Source of the DNA: an uncultured Fibrobacter sp.
GTDB taxonomy: Bacteria > Fibrobacterota > Fibrobacteria > Fibrobacterales > Fibrobacteraceae
Length of the DNA: 45,091 nucleotides
Direction: 5' to 3'
Assembly: GCA_946186895.1 (NCBI GenBank)
Contig: CAMHOW010000014.1
Span: 1 to 45,091 of the forward strand
Both the position numbers and the translations under genes were made by a program. Below are positions 31,050 to 39,365 of this stretch, one piece after another. The notes under the pieces are model-generated. The model made no database searches. It was given only the letters and a program-made list of their open reading frames with translations, and was not told the origin of the DNA. Position 1 is the first letter of the stretch, and every line of letters starts with the position of its first letter.

Positions 31050-32971
31050 GAAAATCCTTGAGAGAAATTTTCAGGACGCTTTTCCTAGTGCTTGCTTCGG
31101 TGAACTTGGGAATTAGTAGCGATATGATTCCCTTGGGAATCCTATTTGCCTTGGGCTTTGTATACCTTCATTGGTCATTGGATAAGCCCGTTCCCTTATA
31201 CAAGAAACGTTATGCCTATGGAGCAATCATTCCTTTTGCCCTTTGGTGGGTGGTCACTCCTGAGGTGGAAAACGGAATTTCCCCGTACATGGTTTTTATT
31301 CCGGCCTGGTATCTGTTGTTTTTGGCTTGGCTCCAAAAGCGTAGCCTTGGTCGGGGCGGTTTTGAAACCTTTGTCATTTTTGATGGCGTGGCCGCTTTGC
31401 TTTTGGGACTGTTCCAGGCTGGGCGAGAGGGGGTTGTTATTGGAGCTGCGGGTTTGTTGTTGGCAATTCTTGCCTATAGGCGGCCGCATACGGCTTGGTA
31501 CAAGTATCTGCTCTTCATATTGTTGCTGTCGTTCTTTGGCTTGACTTCTTTTGGTGGATGGCAGTATTGGAAAAGTCATCGCCATTATGGTGGGACGTGG
31601 GCTAGGGATTATATGGAACGTAATCGGGTGATGGGTTTTGATCCTGTGGTTTCTCTAGGCTCATTTTCTGATAATTACAGCTCTAAATACAATAGCCAGG
31701 TGGTTTTGCGGGTGTGGGATAAAAATGCTCCCGAATACTTGCGTGCCGCCGTTTACGAAAAGTACGTGGGTAACATTTGGAAGCTTCCTGCAAAACCGGC
31801 TCAGAAACTTTATCCGGCCTACTATCGCATAGACTATCCTGTTTTTGAGCTGACAAATTCTGTAACTAGACAGGAAAACATTCGGTCGGTGTGGGTGCAG
31901 TCTGCTTTGGATAACTTTGGCTTCTTGTTTGCTCCTTTCGATGCAGTGGGGGTGGCTGTCAAGAATGCGGATTCCCTGGATTTCTACAAGACCGGTATAT
32001 TTACGGGATCTGGCGGAAAACAAGGAGATTGGTATTACTATGTCAAAGATTCAGTAAGTGAATTGGGACTGCGAGATTCATATGACTCTGGTGATTCTGC
32101 CTATCTTCAAATAAGTCGGACTCATCAGGTACTTGTTGATTCAATTGCGACGACGATGCAACTTCCGCATAGGGATTCATTACGGGATTCGCTTTCTGAT
32201 GGGTTTTATGAAAGAGATAATCTGTCAGCGATAAGAAATTATTTTGTTCAAAACTTTAAGTATTCCTTGGTGGTTCCTGGTCTGCAAAGAGGCAGCCGGG
32301 AACCATTACGTACATTTTGGAATGCCAAAGAGGGGTTCTGCGAATATTATGCAACATTGGCTGTTCTACTTTTACGCCATCAGGGAATACAGGCCCGCTA
32401 TGTAACTGGGTTTGCCCATCCGGAACGCTTGGATGGCCGGGACTATGTGGTGTTTCGCAGATACCATAGTCATGCCTGGGTAGAAGTTCTTTGGAATGGT
32501 AGGTGGTATTCCTACGATCCGACCCCGCCGATGCGTAGTGATCTATTCCGCCAGTCGTCGTATTTTCAAATCAAGTGGGAAGGAGTCAAGGGCCGCGTTG
32601 CCCGTATTTTCCATATGCTAAAGGAAGGCGAGTGGCGTCGGGTAGTGGACGACTGGCAGTCTATGACGCTATCTGTCTTGAATAATCCGTGGATTTATGG
32701 CTTGCTTCTTGTACTCTTGCTTGCGATTCTTGGTCGTAAACTTCGTAAGCGTATCAAGAAAAGAATTTCGGTAAAGCCGGATAGGCGTGTGCTGGAATGG
32801 GCTCGTTCTCTTGATCGTGCAGAAAGAGCGCTGAAACGTCAAGGTCTTGTCCGTCAACCTGGGGAGACCGTTGGGGCATTCCTTGCAAGAATTGAAAACA
32901 TCACGAATGGTCGGGAATCCGCCAACGCCGTTGAAGCTCTTCGTGAATATGAAAAACGCCGTTGGCGATAG
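31046..32971 (+). CDS. TgpA-like membrane transglutaminase/cysteine protease-fold protein
   Basis: 641 residues. Roughly six transmembrane helices occupy residues ~1-165 and include IPFALWWVV and IGAAGLLLAILAY. A periplasmic region follows, then the transglutaminase-like core: EGFCEYYATLAVLLLRHQGI with catalytic Cys432, RYHSHAWVEVLWNGRWYSYD with His476, and DPTPP with Asp491. The triad is intact. A last transmembrane helix (WIYGLLLVLLLAILG) is followed by a DUF4129-like cytosolic tail (LEWARSLDRAERALKRQGLV). It belongs with the MoxR and DUF58 genes upstream and is the last gene of the operon, before a strong terminator. The substrate (peptide or protein crosslink) is unknown. Confidence 0.9.
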   Translation: MRKSLREIFRTLFLVLASVNLGISSDMIPLGILFALGFVYLHWSLDKPVPLYKKRYAYGAIIPFALWWVVTPEVENGISPYMVFIPAWYLLFLAWLQKRSLGRGGFETFVIFDGVAALLLGLFQAGREGVVIGAAGLLLAILAYRRPHTAWYKYLLFILLLSFFGLTSFGGWQYWKSHRHYGGTWARDYMERNRVMGFDPVVSLGSFSDNYSSKYNSQVVLRVWDKNAPEYLRAAVYEKYVGNIWKLPAKPAQKLYPAYYRIDYPVFELTNSVTRQENIRSVWVQSALDNFGFLFAPFDAVGVAVKNADSLDFYKTGIFTGSGGKQGDWYYYVKDSVSELGLRDSYDSGDSAYLQISRTHQVLVDSIATTMQLPHRDSLRDSLSDGFYERDNLSAIRNYFVQNFKYSLVVPGLQRGSREPLRTFWNAKEGFCEYYATLAVLLLRHQGIQARYVTGFAHPERLDGRDYVVFRRYHSHAWVEVLWNGRWYSYDPTPPMRSDLFRQSSYFQIKWEGVKGRVARIFHMLKEGEWRRVVDDWQSMTLSVLNNPWIYGLLLVLLLAILGRKLRKRIKKRISVKPDRRVLEWARSLDRAERALKRQGLVRQPGETVGAFLARIENITNGRESANAVEALREYEKRRWR

Positions 32972-32982
32972 AAAGACCTACA

Positions 32983-33013
32983 AAAAAAGTCCTGCAATAT
33001 GCAGGACTTTTTT
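32983..33013. terminator. Intrinsic terminator, bidirectional
   Basis: 13-bp stem AAAAAAGTCCTGC / GCAGGACTTTTTT with loop AATAT, between convergent stops at 32971 and 33030. T-runs occur on both strands. The stem shares AAGTCCTGC with the terminator at 4519. Confidence 0.92.
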
Positions 33014-33029
33014 ATGAAAAGTATAGGAA

Positions 33030-33527
33030 TTACTCCGTACGAACAAACACTTCGGTGTCGTTTCCAGTGAACATGCCATCACTTTCATTTTGCTGGAATA
33101 TCACCTTGTTCAGGTACAGGGTGACAGTTTCACCAGAGACTTCAATACTGGGTGTTACAGTGTATTTCTTGCCGAAATCAATGCAGTCGCCTTTTTTGTC
33201 TTCCTTGAAGGTGAGGGTCTTGTCTTCGATGCTCCAGTGGCCTTCGTCAGGATCTGGGCAATCGCCATAGGAAGATCTTGTATAGTGATAGATTCCGTCT
33301 TCACGGAACTCCATGACGCCGCCTTGCGAAGTTGAAAAGTCGGTGATGACTTCCTTGTTGCCAATCTGGCTGATGGACTTCAGTGTCCAGGTACCGACTA
33401 GGCAGTCTTCCGAAAGGCCTTCTGCGCAGATTTCGGCGATGGTCTTGCTGTTCCCGCTGTCGTCGCTACAGGCCGCGAAGAAGGCCAGTGTGGATGCTGC
33501 CAGAAGGGTAAAGATTTTTGTTTTCAT
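33030..33527 (-). CDS. Small lipoprotein with a lipocalin-like domain
   Basis: 165 residues: MKTKIFTLLAASTLAFFAAC is a lipoprotein signal (lipobox FAAC, Cys20) followed by SDDSGNSKT. The mature part reads LVGTWTLKSISQIGNKEVIT, GGVMEFREDGIYHYTRS, EGHWSIEDKTLTFKEDKKGD and a GETVTLYLNKVIF ending. It is a W.l......G....f..dG.y......G.w...d..l.f pattern typical of lipocalin-like small beta-barrels. Ligand unknown. Shine-Dalgarno AGAGGA at 7 nt. A TATATT element lies at 33555-33560 (minus), so it has its own promoter despite following the acyl-CoA ligase gene on the same strand. Confidence 0.8.
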   Translation of the reverse strand: MKTKIFTLLAASTLAFFAACSDDSGNSKTIAEICAEGLSEDCLVGTWTLKSISQIGNKEVITDFSTSQGGVMEFREDGIYHYTRSSYGDCPDPDEGHWSIEDKTLTFKEDKKGDCIDFGKKYTVTPSIEVSGETVTLYLNKVIFQQNESDGMFTGNDTEVFVRTE

Positions 33528-33554
33528 GGTAATCCTCTTTGATTGAATATCTGT

Positions 33555-33560
33555 AATATA
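33555..33560 (-). promoter_or_regulatory. TATATT -10-like element before the lipocalin-like lipoprotein gene
   Basis: Minus strand ATTTTATTTATATTACAG, 27 nt upstream of the ATG at 33527, in the 60-nt gap after the acyl-CoA ligase gene. Confidence 0.4.
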
Positions 33561-33587
33561 AATAAAATATGGTTTAAGGGTTAGAAT

Positions 33588-35369
33588 TTAGGGATTTGTG
33601 GCTGTGTACATCCCTTCAATTTTGTCTGCGTACCGTTCTTCGGCAATTTTCCGCCGTATTTTCAGTGTTGGTGTCAGTAATCCGGATTCAATGGTGAGCT
33701 CGTCTCCAATTAGGGCCCACCTGCAAATCTTTTCCCAATGGTTCAGCTTACGGTTGATGCGGGTGATGTGCCGGAGTATGGATTCCCTGACCCTAAGAGA
33801 CTGTAGTGCCAGATCCATGCGGAAATCTTCCTTGGAAATCCGAAGCAGGCGTCTGGCTCCTTCGGGGTTTAGCCATATGAGTGCAGAAGCGAATTTCCGG
33901 TCATTGGCTATAACAAGGGCCTGCTCCACCAGGGGGTGTCTGCTGATTTCCAGCTCAATGGGGTTGGGACATACGTATTTGCCGGTACTGGTTTTTAACA
34001 GTTCCTTGATTCGGCCTGTAAGGGATAGAAACCCGTTTTCATCGATGCTTCCTTGGTCCCCGGTCTTGAAGAATCCGTCTGCAGTGAAAATATCGGCATT
34101 TAGTTCCGGCATGTTGTGGTAACCTGCGAAGACGCTGTCCCCTTTTACTAGGACTTCGTTGTTTTCTCCAATTTTTACCTGTAGGTGTTTTAGGGGCTTG
34201 CCTACACTGCCGATACATAGGCTTTGCTGGCAGTTGGCGCTCACTACCGGGGAACATTCCGTCAGTCCGTATCCTTCGTAAACGGGGAGCCCGATGTTTA
34301 ACAAGAACCGGAGGATACTTTTGTTCAACGCACTACTTCCAGAGACTATAAGCTTGAAGTTGCCCCCGATAGCCTTACGCATTTTGGAATAGACCAGCTT
34401 GTCGTAAAACTTCATGGCATGGTTGCGTTTTTTTAAGGGGTTGCTTAACTTGGCTAGCTTAATGGCGCTCTTGATGAGCAATCTTTTGGGACCTCTAGCT
34501 TTTTCTGCAGCGGCTGTCATGCTTTCAAACAGTCGCTCAAGAATCCTTGGAACCACAACCATGACAGACGGCTTGATTTCGGTCGTGATCTTTGCGACAT
34601 TCTTTGGGGAGTCGGCAAAGTATATGGTGGTTCCGCACAGGGTATAGAAGTATACCGCCATGCGTTCAAATACATGGGCCACGGGTAAAATGGTAAGGCA
34701 GGTGTCTTTCTCTGGGTCTATCGTATAGAGGTCAAGAAGGCTCTGGATTTGGACAATCATGTTCCTGTGAGAAAGTTCCGCGCCCTTTGGCCTGCCGGTA
34801 GAGCCACTTGTGTAGATGATGCTAAAAAGATCGTCAGGATTAATACTTTCTATCTGATTCTTGATCCATGTTTGGTACGCCTCTTGCTGTAAAAGTTCAT
34901 AGCCTTCTACCAGAAGATCTTTCCAGTAGATTCCTTTGTCCGGTAGCATTGAGGCCGAATCAATGCAGATGATGCTTGAGAATCTGGAGAGTGTGACTCT
35001 TAGGGAATCGTCTAGGTCGGCTATGTTGTTTACAATCAAGATGCGTACGGTAGCATCATCGCATTGGTAATTAAAGTTCTCAGAAGAAATGTTCGGAAAA
35101 AGGGGTACCACCCGTGCATGATTTATCTGGGTGGCGATGTCCGCCATAATCCAATAAGGAGAGCTCCCTGCGATGATTCCAACGCTTTCTCCTTTTTGTA
35201 CACCCCGGCTATGGAGTGCGAGAGCCACGGCTTGTGTATCTTTAGCCAGGGTTTCTTTTGAAAAATGAGCCCATGCCCTATTTAGTCTTTGATACCAACC
35301 GCCAAAGTTTTCCCGATGGCAGGTGGCAAAGAACAGTTCAGGGAGTGAATTGAATTTTAGGGACTCCAT
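33588..35369 (-). CDS. Long-chain-fatty-acid--CoA ligase (AMP-binding family)
   Basis: 593 residues of the ANL adenylate-forming superfamily. P-loop IIYTSGSTGRPKGAELSHRN (~186-205), LPVAHVFERM, VYEGYGLTECSPVVSANCQQ (A5), FFKTGDQGSIDENGFLSLTG then RIKELLKTSTGKYVCPNPIE (A7/A8), and a C-terminal LTPTLKIRRK with the A10 lysine. It is the Bacteroidetes-type FadD15/Faa-like long form with the LTGRIKE..KTS.GK pattern. It activates fatty acids to acyl-CoA for membrane lipid use. It is divergent from the small membrane protein gene at 35439, with a 69-nt shared promoter region. Confidence 0.92.
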   Translation of the reverse strand: MESLKFNSLPELFFATCHRENFGGWYQRLNRAWAHFSKETLAKDTQAVALALHSRGVQKGESVGIIAGSSPYWIMADIATQINHARVVPLFPNISSENFNYQCDDATVRILIVNNIADLDDSLRVTLSRFSSIICIDSASMLPDKGIYWKDLLVEGYELLQQEAYQTWIKNQIESINPDDLFSIIYTSGSTGRPKGAELSHRNMIVQIQSLLDLYTIDPEKDTCLTILPVAHVFERMAVYFYTLCGTTIYFADSPKNVAKITTEIKPSVMVVVPRILERLFESMTAAAEKARGPKRLLIKSAIKLAKLSNPLKKRNHAMKFYDKLVYSKMRKAIGGNFKLIVSGSSALNKSILRFLLNIGLPVYEGYGLTECSPVVSANCQQSLCIGSVGKPLKHLQVKIGENNEVLVKGDSVFAGYHNMPELNADIFTADGFFKTGDQGSIDENGFLSLTGRIKELLKTSTGKYVCPNPIELEISRHPLVEQALVIANDRKFASALIWLNPEGARRLLRISKEDFRMDLALQSLRVRESILRHITRINRKLNHWEKICRWALIGDELTIESGLLTPTLKIRRKIAEERYADKIEGMYTATNP

Positions 35370-35425
35370 ATCAAGAAAATAACATTCTTATGGGCGGAAA
35401 GTTCACTTTTTTTCAAAAAAATCTA

Positions 35426-35432
35426 TATATTG
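35426..35432 (+). promoter_or_regulatory. TATATTG -10-like element before the small membrane protein gene
   Basis: AAAAATCTATATATTGGGTATC lies directly before the ATG at 35439 (6 nt), so a leaderless or very short leader transcript is implied. Confidence 0.4.
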
Positions 35433-35438
35433 GGTATC

Positions 35439-35765
35439 ATGCTGAAAAAGCTAGAAGATTACATTCGCTATTTGGAAGATCGTGTCAATCAAGGTAGCCC
35501 GCTTTCGTCTGAGGAGCTGCTTTCGGTTCGGACCCATATCGGTTTTTTCCAGCATGAACGATTGGTTCATGAGCTGGTCATGATTCTTTTCGCCATACTT
35601 ACGGTGGGGGGATTTCTTTTCTTTGTTGCCCTGCCAGAGTACCTGGTGCTGGCTTTGGATGTTCTTTTCTTGGGCTTACTTATTCCTTACATTCGACATT
35701 ACTATGGCCTCGAAAATGGGGTCCAAAAGCTCTACAGCCTTTATTCTAGGCTAGAAAAGCTGTAG
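35439..35765 (+). CDS. Small two-helix membrane protein of unknown function
   Basis: 108 residues from the ATG at 35439. The N-terminal half is an amphipathic helix (MLKKLEDYIRYLEDRVNQGS then PLSSEELLSVRTHIGFFQHE). Two transmembrane segments follow (VHELVMILFAILTVGGFLFF and YLVLALDVLFLGLLIPYI), then a short charged tail ending SLYSRLEKL. No family recognised; topology predicts both ends in the cytoplasm. It sits between the divergent acyl-CoA ligase and the EAL gene, which has its own TATATTG. Confidence 0.7.
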   Translation: MLKKLEDYIRYLEDRVNQGSPLSSEELLSVRTHIGFFQHERLVHELVMILFAILTVGGFLFFVALPEYLVLALDVLFLGLLIPYIRHYYGLENGVQKLYSLYSRLEKL

Positions 35766-35830
35766 ATATTCCAAGTTGGAATAGTTCGGATTGGACTGGA
35801 CGGAGGCTCCTAAAAGCCGGTCCATTAAGT

Positions 35831-35837
35831 TATATTG
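35831..35837 (+). promoter_or_regulatory. TATATTG -10-like element before the PAS-GGDEF-EAL gene
   Basis: ATTAAGTTATATTGCGCCG, 18 nt before the ATG at 35856; an AGGG lies at ~35847. Confidence 0.45.
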
Positions 35838-35855
35838 CGCCGTAATAGGGATATT

Positions 35856-37829
35856 ATGAGATTGTTTGACGAACATTCTGTTCTGCGTTTTGCGCTTTTG
35901 TTTGCGTGCTTTCTTTTTGCGGCGTTCATTCCGGATATTTGGCACTTGACAGACAAGCCGATGGGGTTTGTTCCCTATTTTTCCGCGATCATATTCCTGG
36001 CCTATGTGGCCCTCTTTTACAGATTCCCTATCCAGGGGAACCGTAAGAAAATCCGAAACGATGTGGAAATCCCGGAGCGAGTGGAACAAGCCCCTGCCCG
36101 TGATTACCAAAAGGACCTTTCCGAAAAGGACGAACTCTTCCAGATGTTGGTAGATGTTTCGTCTGAAGGCTTTTGGACATTTGATGTACCTACGGGGAAG
36201 GTGTATTGGTCTAGTCGGGTTGCAAAATTTTTGAATATTAGTCCGTCTAGCATCGTTGATACCTTTGACACTCTCAAGAATAATGTCTTGGAAAGCGACT
36301 GGGCGACATTTAGGGAAAAATTTTCTCGTTCCTTAGAAGATATTTCTCCATTTACGGCTAGACTTCGCCTCTTGAATGCGCCAAAGGATGGCAGTTCTGA
36401 AATTATCGTTTCGGGCCGGCCGCAGTGTAATGAAGAAGGCCGCCCCATCCGCGTCATCGGTTCCGTTATCAGTGTGACGGAACAGGCGGAAAGCAACCGC
36501 CAATTCTACGCCTACCGTGACGCCCTCACGGGCGTGTATAACCGCAAGTTCTTCTTGGAAAAGCTGAAGGTGGATGTTGATATGGCCGCCCAGCGTCCGG
36601 ACTACACTTTCGCAGTGGTCCTCTTGGATATTGACAGCTTTGGCGCCATCAATGAGTCCTACTCCATGAACTTTGGTGATAATGTCTTGAAAATTGTCTC
36701 CGACCGTATCCGTACCACCTGTAGAAACAACGATTGCGTAGCGCGCATCGGCCCTGATGTGTTTGCGGTGGTGCTCCACGACATTCAGGGCAATGGTTCT
36801 GATGACGACCTGATGCCCATGGTGAAGCGACTCCACAACAAGGTGAAAAGCCCGATCCAGTTGGATGGACGCGAACTTTACATAAGCGTGTCCATGGCCG
36901 TGGTGGTGAACAAGGACGTGGATTGCGTGGAGGACTTGCTATCCAATGCGACGGCGGTGCTTAGGGACCTGAAGAAGGGCGGCAATCATGGCGGCATTCA
37001 GTTCTTTGCGGGTGGTATCCGTGAGAAGGCCATGAAACTTTATAAACTGGAGTATGAAATTCGTCGTGCTATCCAGGCTCAGGAATTCGTGTTGGTATAC
37101 CAGCCTATCATTGATATTGAGCAAGGAAACAGGGTGTCTGGTTTTGAGGCCCTTGTCCGTTGGAATAATTCTGAACATGGTGTGGTGTCCCCCGCGGAAT
37201 TTATCCCCCTTGCCGAAGAGACGGGCTTGATAGTGCCTATGGGTGCCCAGATTTTGCGCATGGCCTGCGAGCAGACCAAGAAATGGGTGGATATGGGCTA
37301 CAGCGATATTCGTGTGGCCGTGAACTTCTCGGCTAAGCAGTTTACTTTGGATAATATGGTGGACGATGTAAAGCAGGTGCTGGCCGAAACCCATTTGAAT
37401 CCTAAGAACTTGAAGTTGGAAATTACGGAATACACTGCCATGTGCGAGGTGGAAAAGGCCATAGACATTATGCGTGCTCTTTCCAACATGGGACTCCAGA
37501 TTTCCATTGACGATTTCGGTACGGGGTATAGCTCGCTTTCTTATCTGAAGCGTTATCCGGTTCACACCCTGAAAATGGACAAGTCCTTCATCGATCACAT
37601 CGCAGACGACGAAGAAGACGCCACCTTTGCGCGTATGGTGATTGGTATAGCAAGTACCCTGAATCTTGACCTGATCGCCGAAGGGGTAGAATCGGAAGAG
37701 CAGTTGCAGTTCTTGAAGCGTGAAGGCTGCCGCTATATCCAGGGCTATTACTTCAGTAAGCCTTTGGCTCCGGATAAGGCCTTGGCCTACATGCAGGAAC
37801 ACTATGCCCAAGAAAAGGTCAGTGTTTAG
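35856..37829 (+). CDS. Membrane PAS-GGDEF-EAL protein; probable c-di-GMP phosphodiesterase with degenerate GGDEF
   Basis: 657 residues. Two transmembrane helices (FALLFACFLFAAFIPDIW and VPYFSAIIFLAYVALFYRF, ~11-57). PAS domain ~94-215 (VDVSSEGFWTFDVPTGKVYW then SSRVAKFLNI). GGDEF domain ~217-385 with DALTGVYNRKFFLEKL, but the active-site loop reads RIGPDVFAVVL instead of RxGGDEF, so cyclase activity is unlikely. EAL domain ~395-650 with all key motifs: GFEALVRW, VAVNFSAKQF, KLEITEYTAM, ISIDDFGTGYSSLSYLKRYP, LKMDKSFI, LIAEGVE, and GYYFSKPL. It should hydrolyse c-di-GMP to pGpG, with PAS and degenerate GGDEF as sensory or regulatory parts. It could set the c-di-GMP level sensed by the PilZ protein at 11116. 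Confidence 0.92.
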   Translation: MRLFDEHSVLRFALLFACFLFAAFIPDIWHLTDKPMGFVPYFSAIIFLAYVALFYRFPIQGNRKKIRNDVEIPERVEQAPARDYQKDLSEKDELFQMLVDVSSEGFWTFDVPTGKVYWSSRVAKFLNISPSSIVDTFDTLKNNVLESDWATFREKFSRSLEDISPFTARLRLLNAPKDGSSEIIVSGRPQCNEEGRPIRVIGSVISVTEQAESNRQFYAYRDALTGVYNRKFFLEKLKVDVDMAAQRPDYTFAVVLLDIDSFGAINESYSMNFGDNVLKIVSDRIRTTCRNNDCVARIGPDVFAVVLHDIQGNGSDDDLMPMVKRLHNKVKSPIQLDGRELYISVSMAVVVNKDVDCVEDLLSNATAVLRDLKKGGNHGGIQFFAGGIREKAMKLYKLEYEIRRAIQAQEFVLVYQPIIDIEQGNRVSGFEALVRWNNSEHGVVSPAEFIPLAEETGLIVPMGAQILRMACEQTKKWVDMGYSDIRVAVNFSAKQFTLDNMVDDVKQVLAETHLNPKNLKLEITEYTAMCEVEKAIDIMRALSNMGLQISIDDFGTGYSSLSYLKRYPVHTLKMDKSFIDHIADDEEDATFARMVIGIASTLNLDLIAEGVESEEQLQFLKREGCRYIQGYYFSKPLAPDKALAYMQEHYAQEKVSV

Positions 37830-37856
37830 GGCCAAAGTTTTTTATCTTTCGTACCG

Positions 37857-39365
37857 ATGTCTGGAAAGGTTTATCTGATTGGTGCCGGTCCCGGTGATCC
37901 AGGACTTTTGACTTTGCGTGGCAAGGAGATTTTGGAACGTGCCGACGTGGTGGTCTATGACCGCTTGGTGTCGCCTGCCATACTCGGGATGTGCAATGCA
38001 AAAGCCAGGATGGTGGATGTAGGCAAGATGCCGCAGCACCACAAGGTCAAACAGTCTGAAATCAATAAGCTTTTGGTCCAGTTTGCAGGTGAGTTCCCTA
38101 CGGGCATTGTAGCCCGCCTTAAGGGCGGTGACCCCTTCGTGTTTGGGCGAGGTGGCGAAGAAGCCCTGGAACTTGTGGCAGCGGGTGTTGAATTTGAGGT
38201 TGTTCCGGGGATTACTTCGGCCATTTCTGTGCCGGCCTATGCGGGCATACCTGTGAGCCACCGTGGGATTGCAACGAGTTTTCATATCATCACGGGACAT
38301 GAGCGAGATGTCATTGCGAGTGAGCAAGGCGAACGTGGCAATCTCTCTCTGGACTTCGAGACTCTCGCGCATTGCCCTGGCACGCTTATCTTTTTGATGG
38401 GCATTGCCAACATGGACTTTATAGCCAAGCGCTTGATGGAATGCGGTAAGGATCCGAAAACGCCTCTGGCCTTTATCGAGAAGGGGACGACGCCGCATCA
38501 GCGGACGGTCATGGCGACGCTCGAAACGGCGGGGGAGACCATTGTGCGTGAAAGCGTGACGGCTCCTGCCATTACCATTATGGGCGGCGTGGTAGAGCTG
38601 GGTAAGACTCTCGCCTGGAAAAAGAACTTGCCCCTTTCGGGTAAACGGCTTGTGGTGACTCGTGCTGCCAAGCAGGCTAGCGGAATTACGGCTCGCTTGA
38701 TGGCTCTCGGTGCCGAAGTTATTGAGACTCCGATGATTGAAACCCGGACATTGGAATGTTCCTCGAATTTTGCAGATCTCGCGAACTTTGACATTCTCGC
38801 CTTTACCAGTACAAACGGCGTGGAAAGTTTCTTTAGCCAGTTGTTCGCCACCGGTTACGATGTACGCGTGCTTGCCGGAAAGAAAATTGCCAGCGTCGGT
38901 AAGATTACCGAAAAGAAGTTGCTGGAATACGGGATCCGTTGTGACTACGTGCCCGAAGATCACACCGGCGAAGGCCTTGGAAAACTGCTTGCATCGCTAG
39001 ACGTGGATGATGCACGTGTCCTTCTCCTTCAAGGCAATTTGGCTGATGACACTTTGCTTAGGCATTTGCCCAAGGCGATGCGTTGGGTGGTGTACGAGAC
39101 GCTCCCTGTGTCGGAACTTCCGGAATGGAAGCGGGAGGCGGTTTCTGCGGCTGATGCTGTAGTTTTTGCCAGCACCAGTGCCGTGGAAAACTTCGTTAAA
39201 GTTATGCCCAAAAGTACCGAGGGAGTGACTGAGCCTCGAATCGCATTCTGTATTGGTTCCATGACGAAATCGGCCGCTTGTAGGCAGGGCTTTGAAACTA
39301 TCACCTCTGACGAAACCACTATGGATTCGCTGGTGAAGAAAATTGTAGAGTACTATACCCGATGA
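37857..39365 (+). CDS. Uroporphyrinogen-III C-methyltransferase / uroporphyrinogen-III synthase fusion (CobA-HemD)
   Basis: 502 residues. Residues ~1-262 are SUMT/CobA: VYLIGAGPGDPGLLTLRGKE, VARLKGGDPFVFGRGGEEAL, PGITSAISVPAYAGIPVSHR, GTLIFLMG, and PAITIMGGVVEL. Residues ~265-500 are HemD: KRLVVTRAAKQASGITARLM, DILAFTSTNGVESFF, and ADAVVFASTSAVENFV. One polypeptide could cyclise hydroxymethylbilane to uroporphyrinogen III and methylate it to precorrin-2. Residues ~150-163 (RDVIASEQGERGNL) interrupt the usual GH...LD.E.LA segment of CobA and are encoded by a palindromic repeat at 38309-38346. The gene begins 27 nt after the EAL gene and overlaps the next gene by 4 nt. Confidence 0.93.
   Translation: MSGKVYLIGAGPGDPGLLTLRGKEILERADVVVYDRLVSPAILGMCNAKARMVDVGKMPQHHKVKQSEINKLLVQFAGEFPTGIVARLKGGDPFVFGRGGEEALELVAAGVEFEVVPGITSAISVPAYAGIPVSHRGIATSFHIITGHERDVIASEQGERGNLSLDFETLAHCPGTLIFLMGIANMDFIAKRLMECGKDPKTPLAFIEKGTTPHQRTVMATLETAGETIVRESVTAPAITIMGGVVELGKTLAWKKNLPLSGKRLVVTRAAKQASGITARLMALGAEVIETPMIETRTLECSSNFADLANFDILAFTSTNGVESFFSQLFATGYDVRVLAGKKIASVGKITEKKLLEYGIRCDYVPEDHTGEGLGKLLASLDVDDARVLLLQGNLADDTLLRHLPKAMRWVVYETLPVSELPEWKREAVSAADAVVFASTSAVENFVKVMPKSTEGVTEPRIAFCIGSMTKSAACRQGFETITSDETTMDSLVKKIVEYYTR
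38309..38346 (+). repeat. In-frame palindromic repeat element, copy 1
   Basis: TGTCATTGCGAG (38309-38320) ... GCAATCTCT (38338-38346). The same ends occur in reverse orientation at 39728-39767. ATTGC/GCAAT near the two edges are inverted. It is inserted in the CobA part of the fusion, coding for DVIASEQGERGNLS. Confidence 0.8.
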
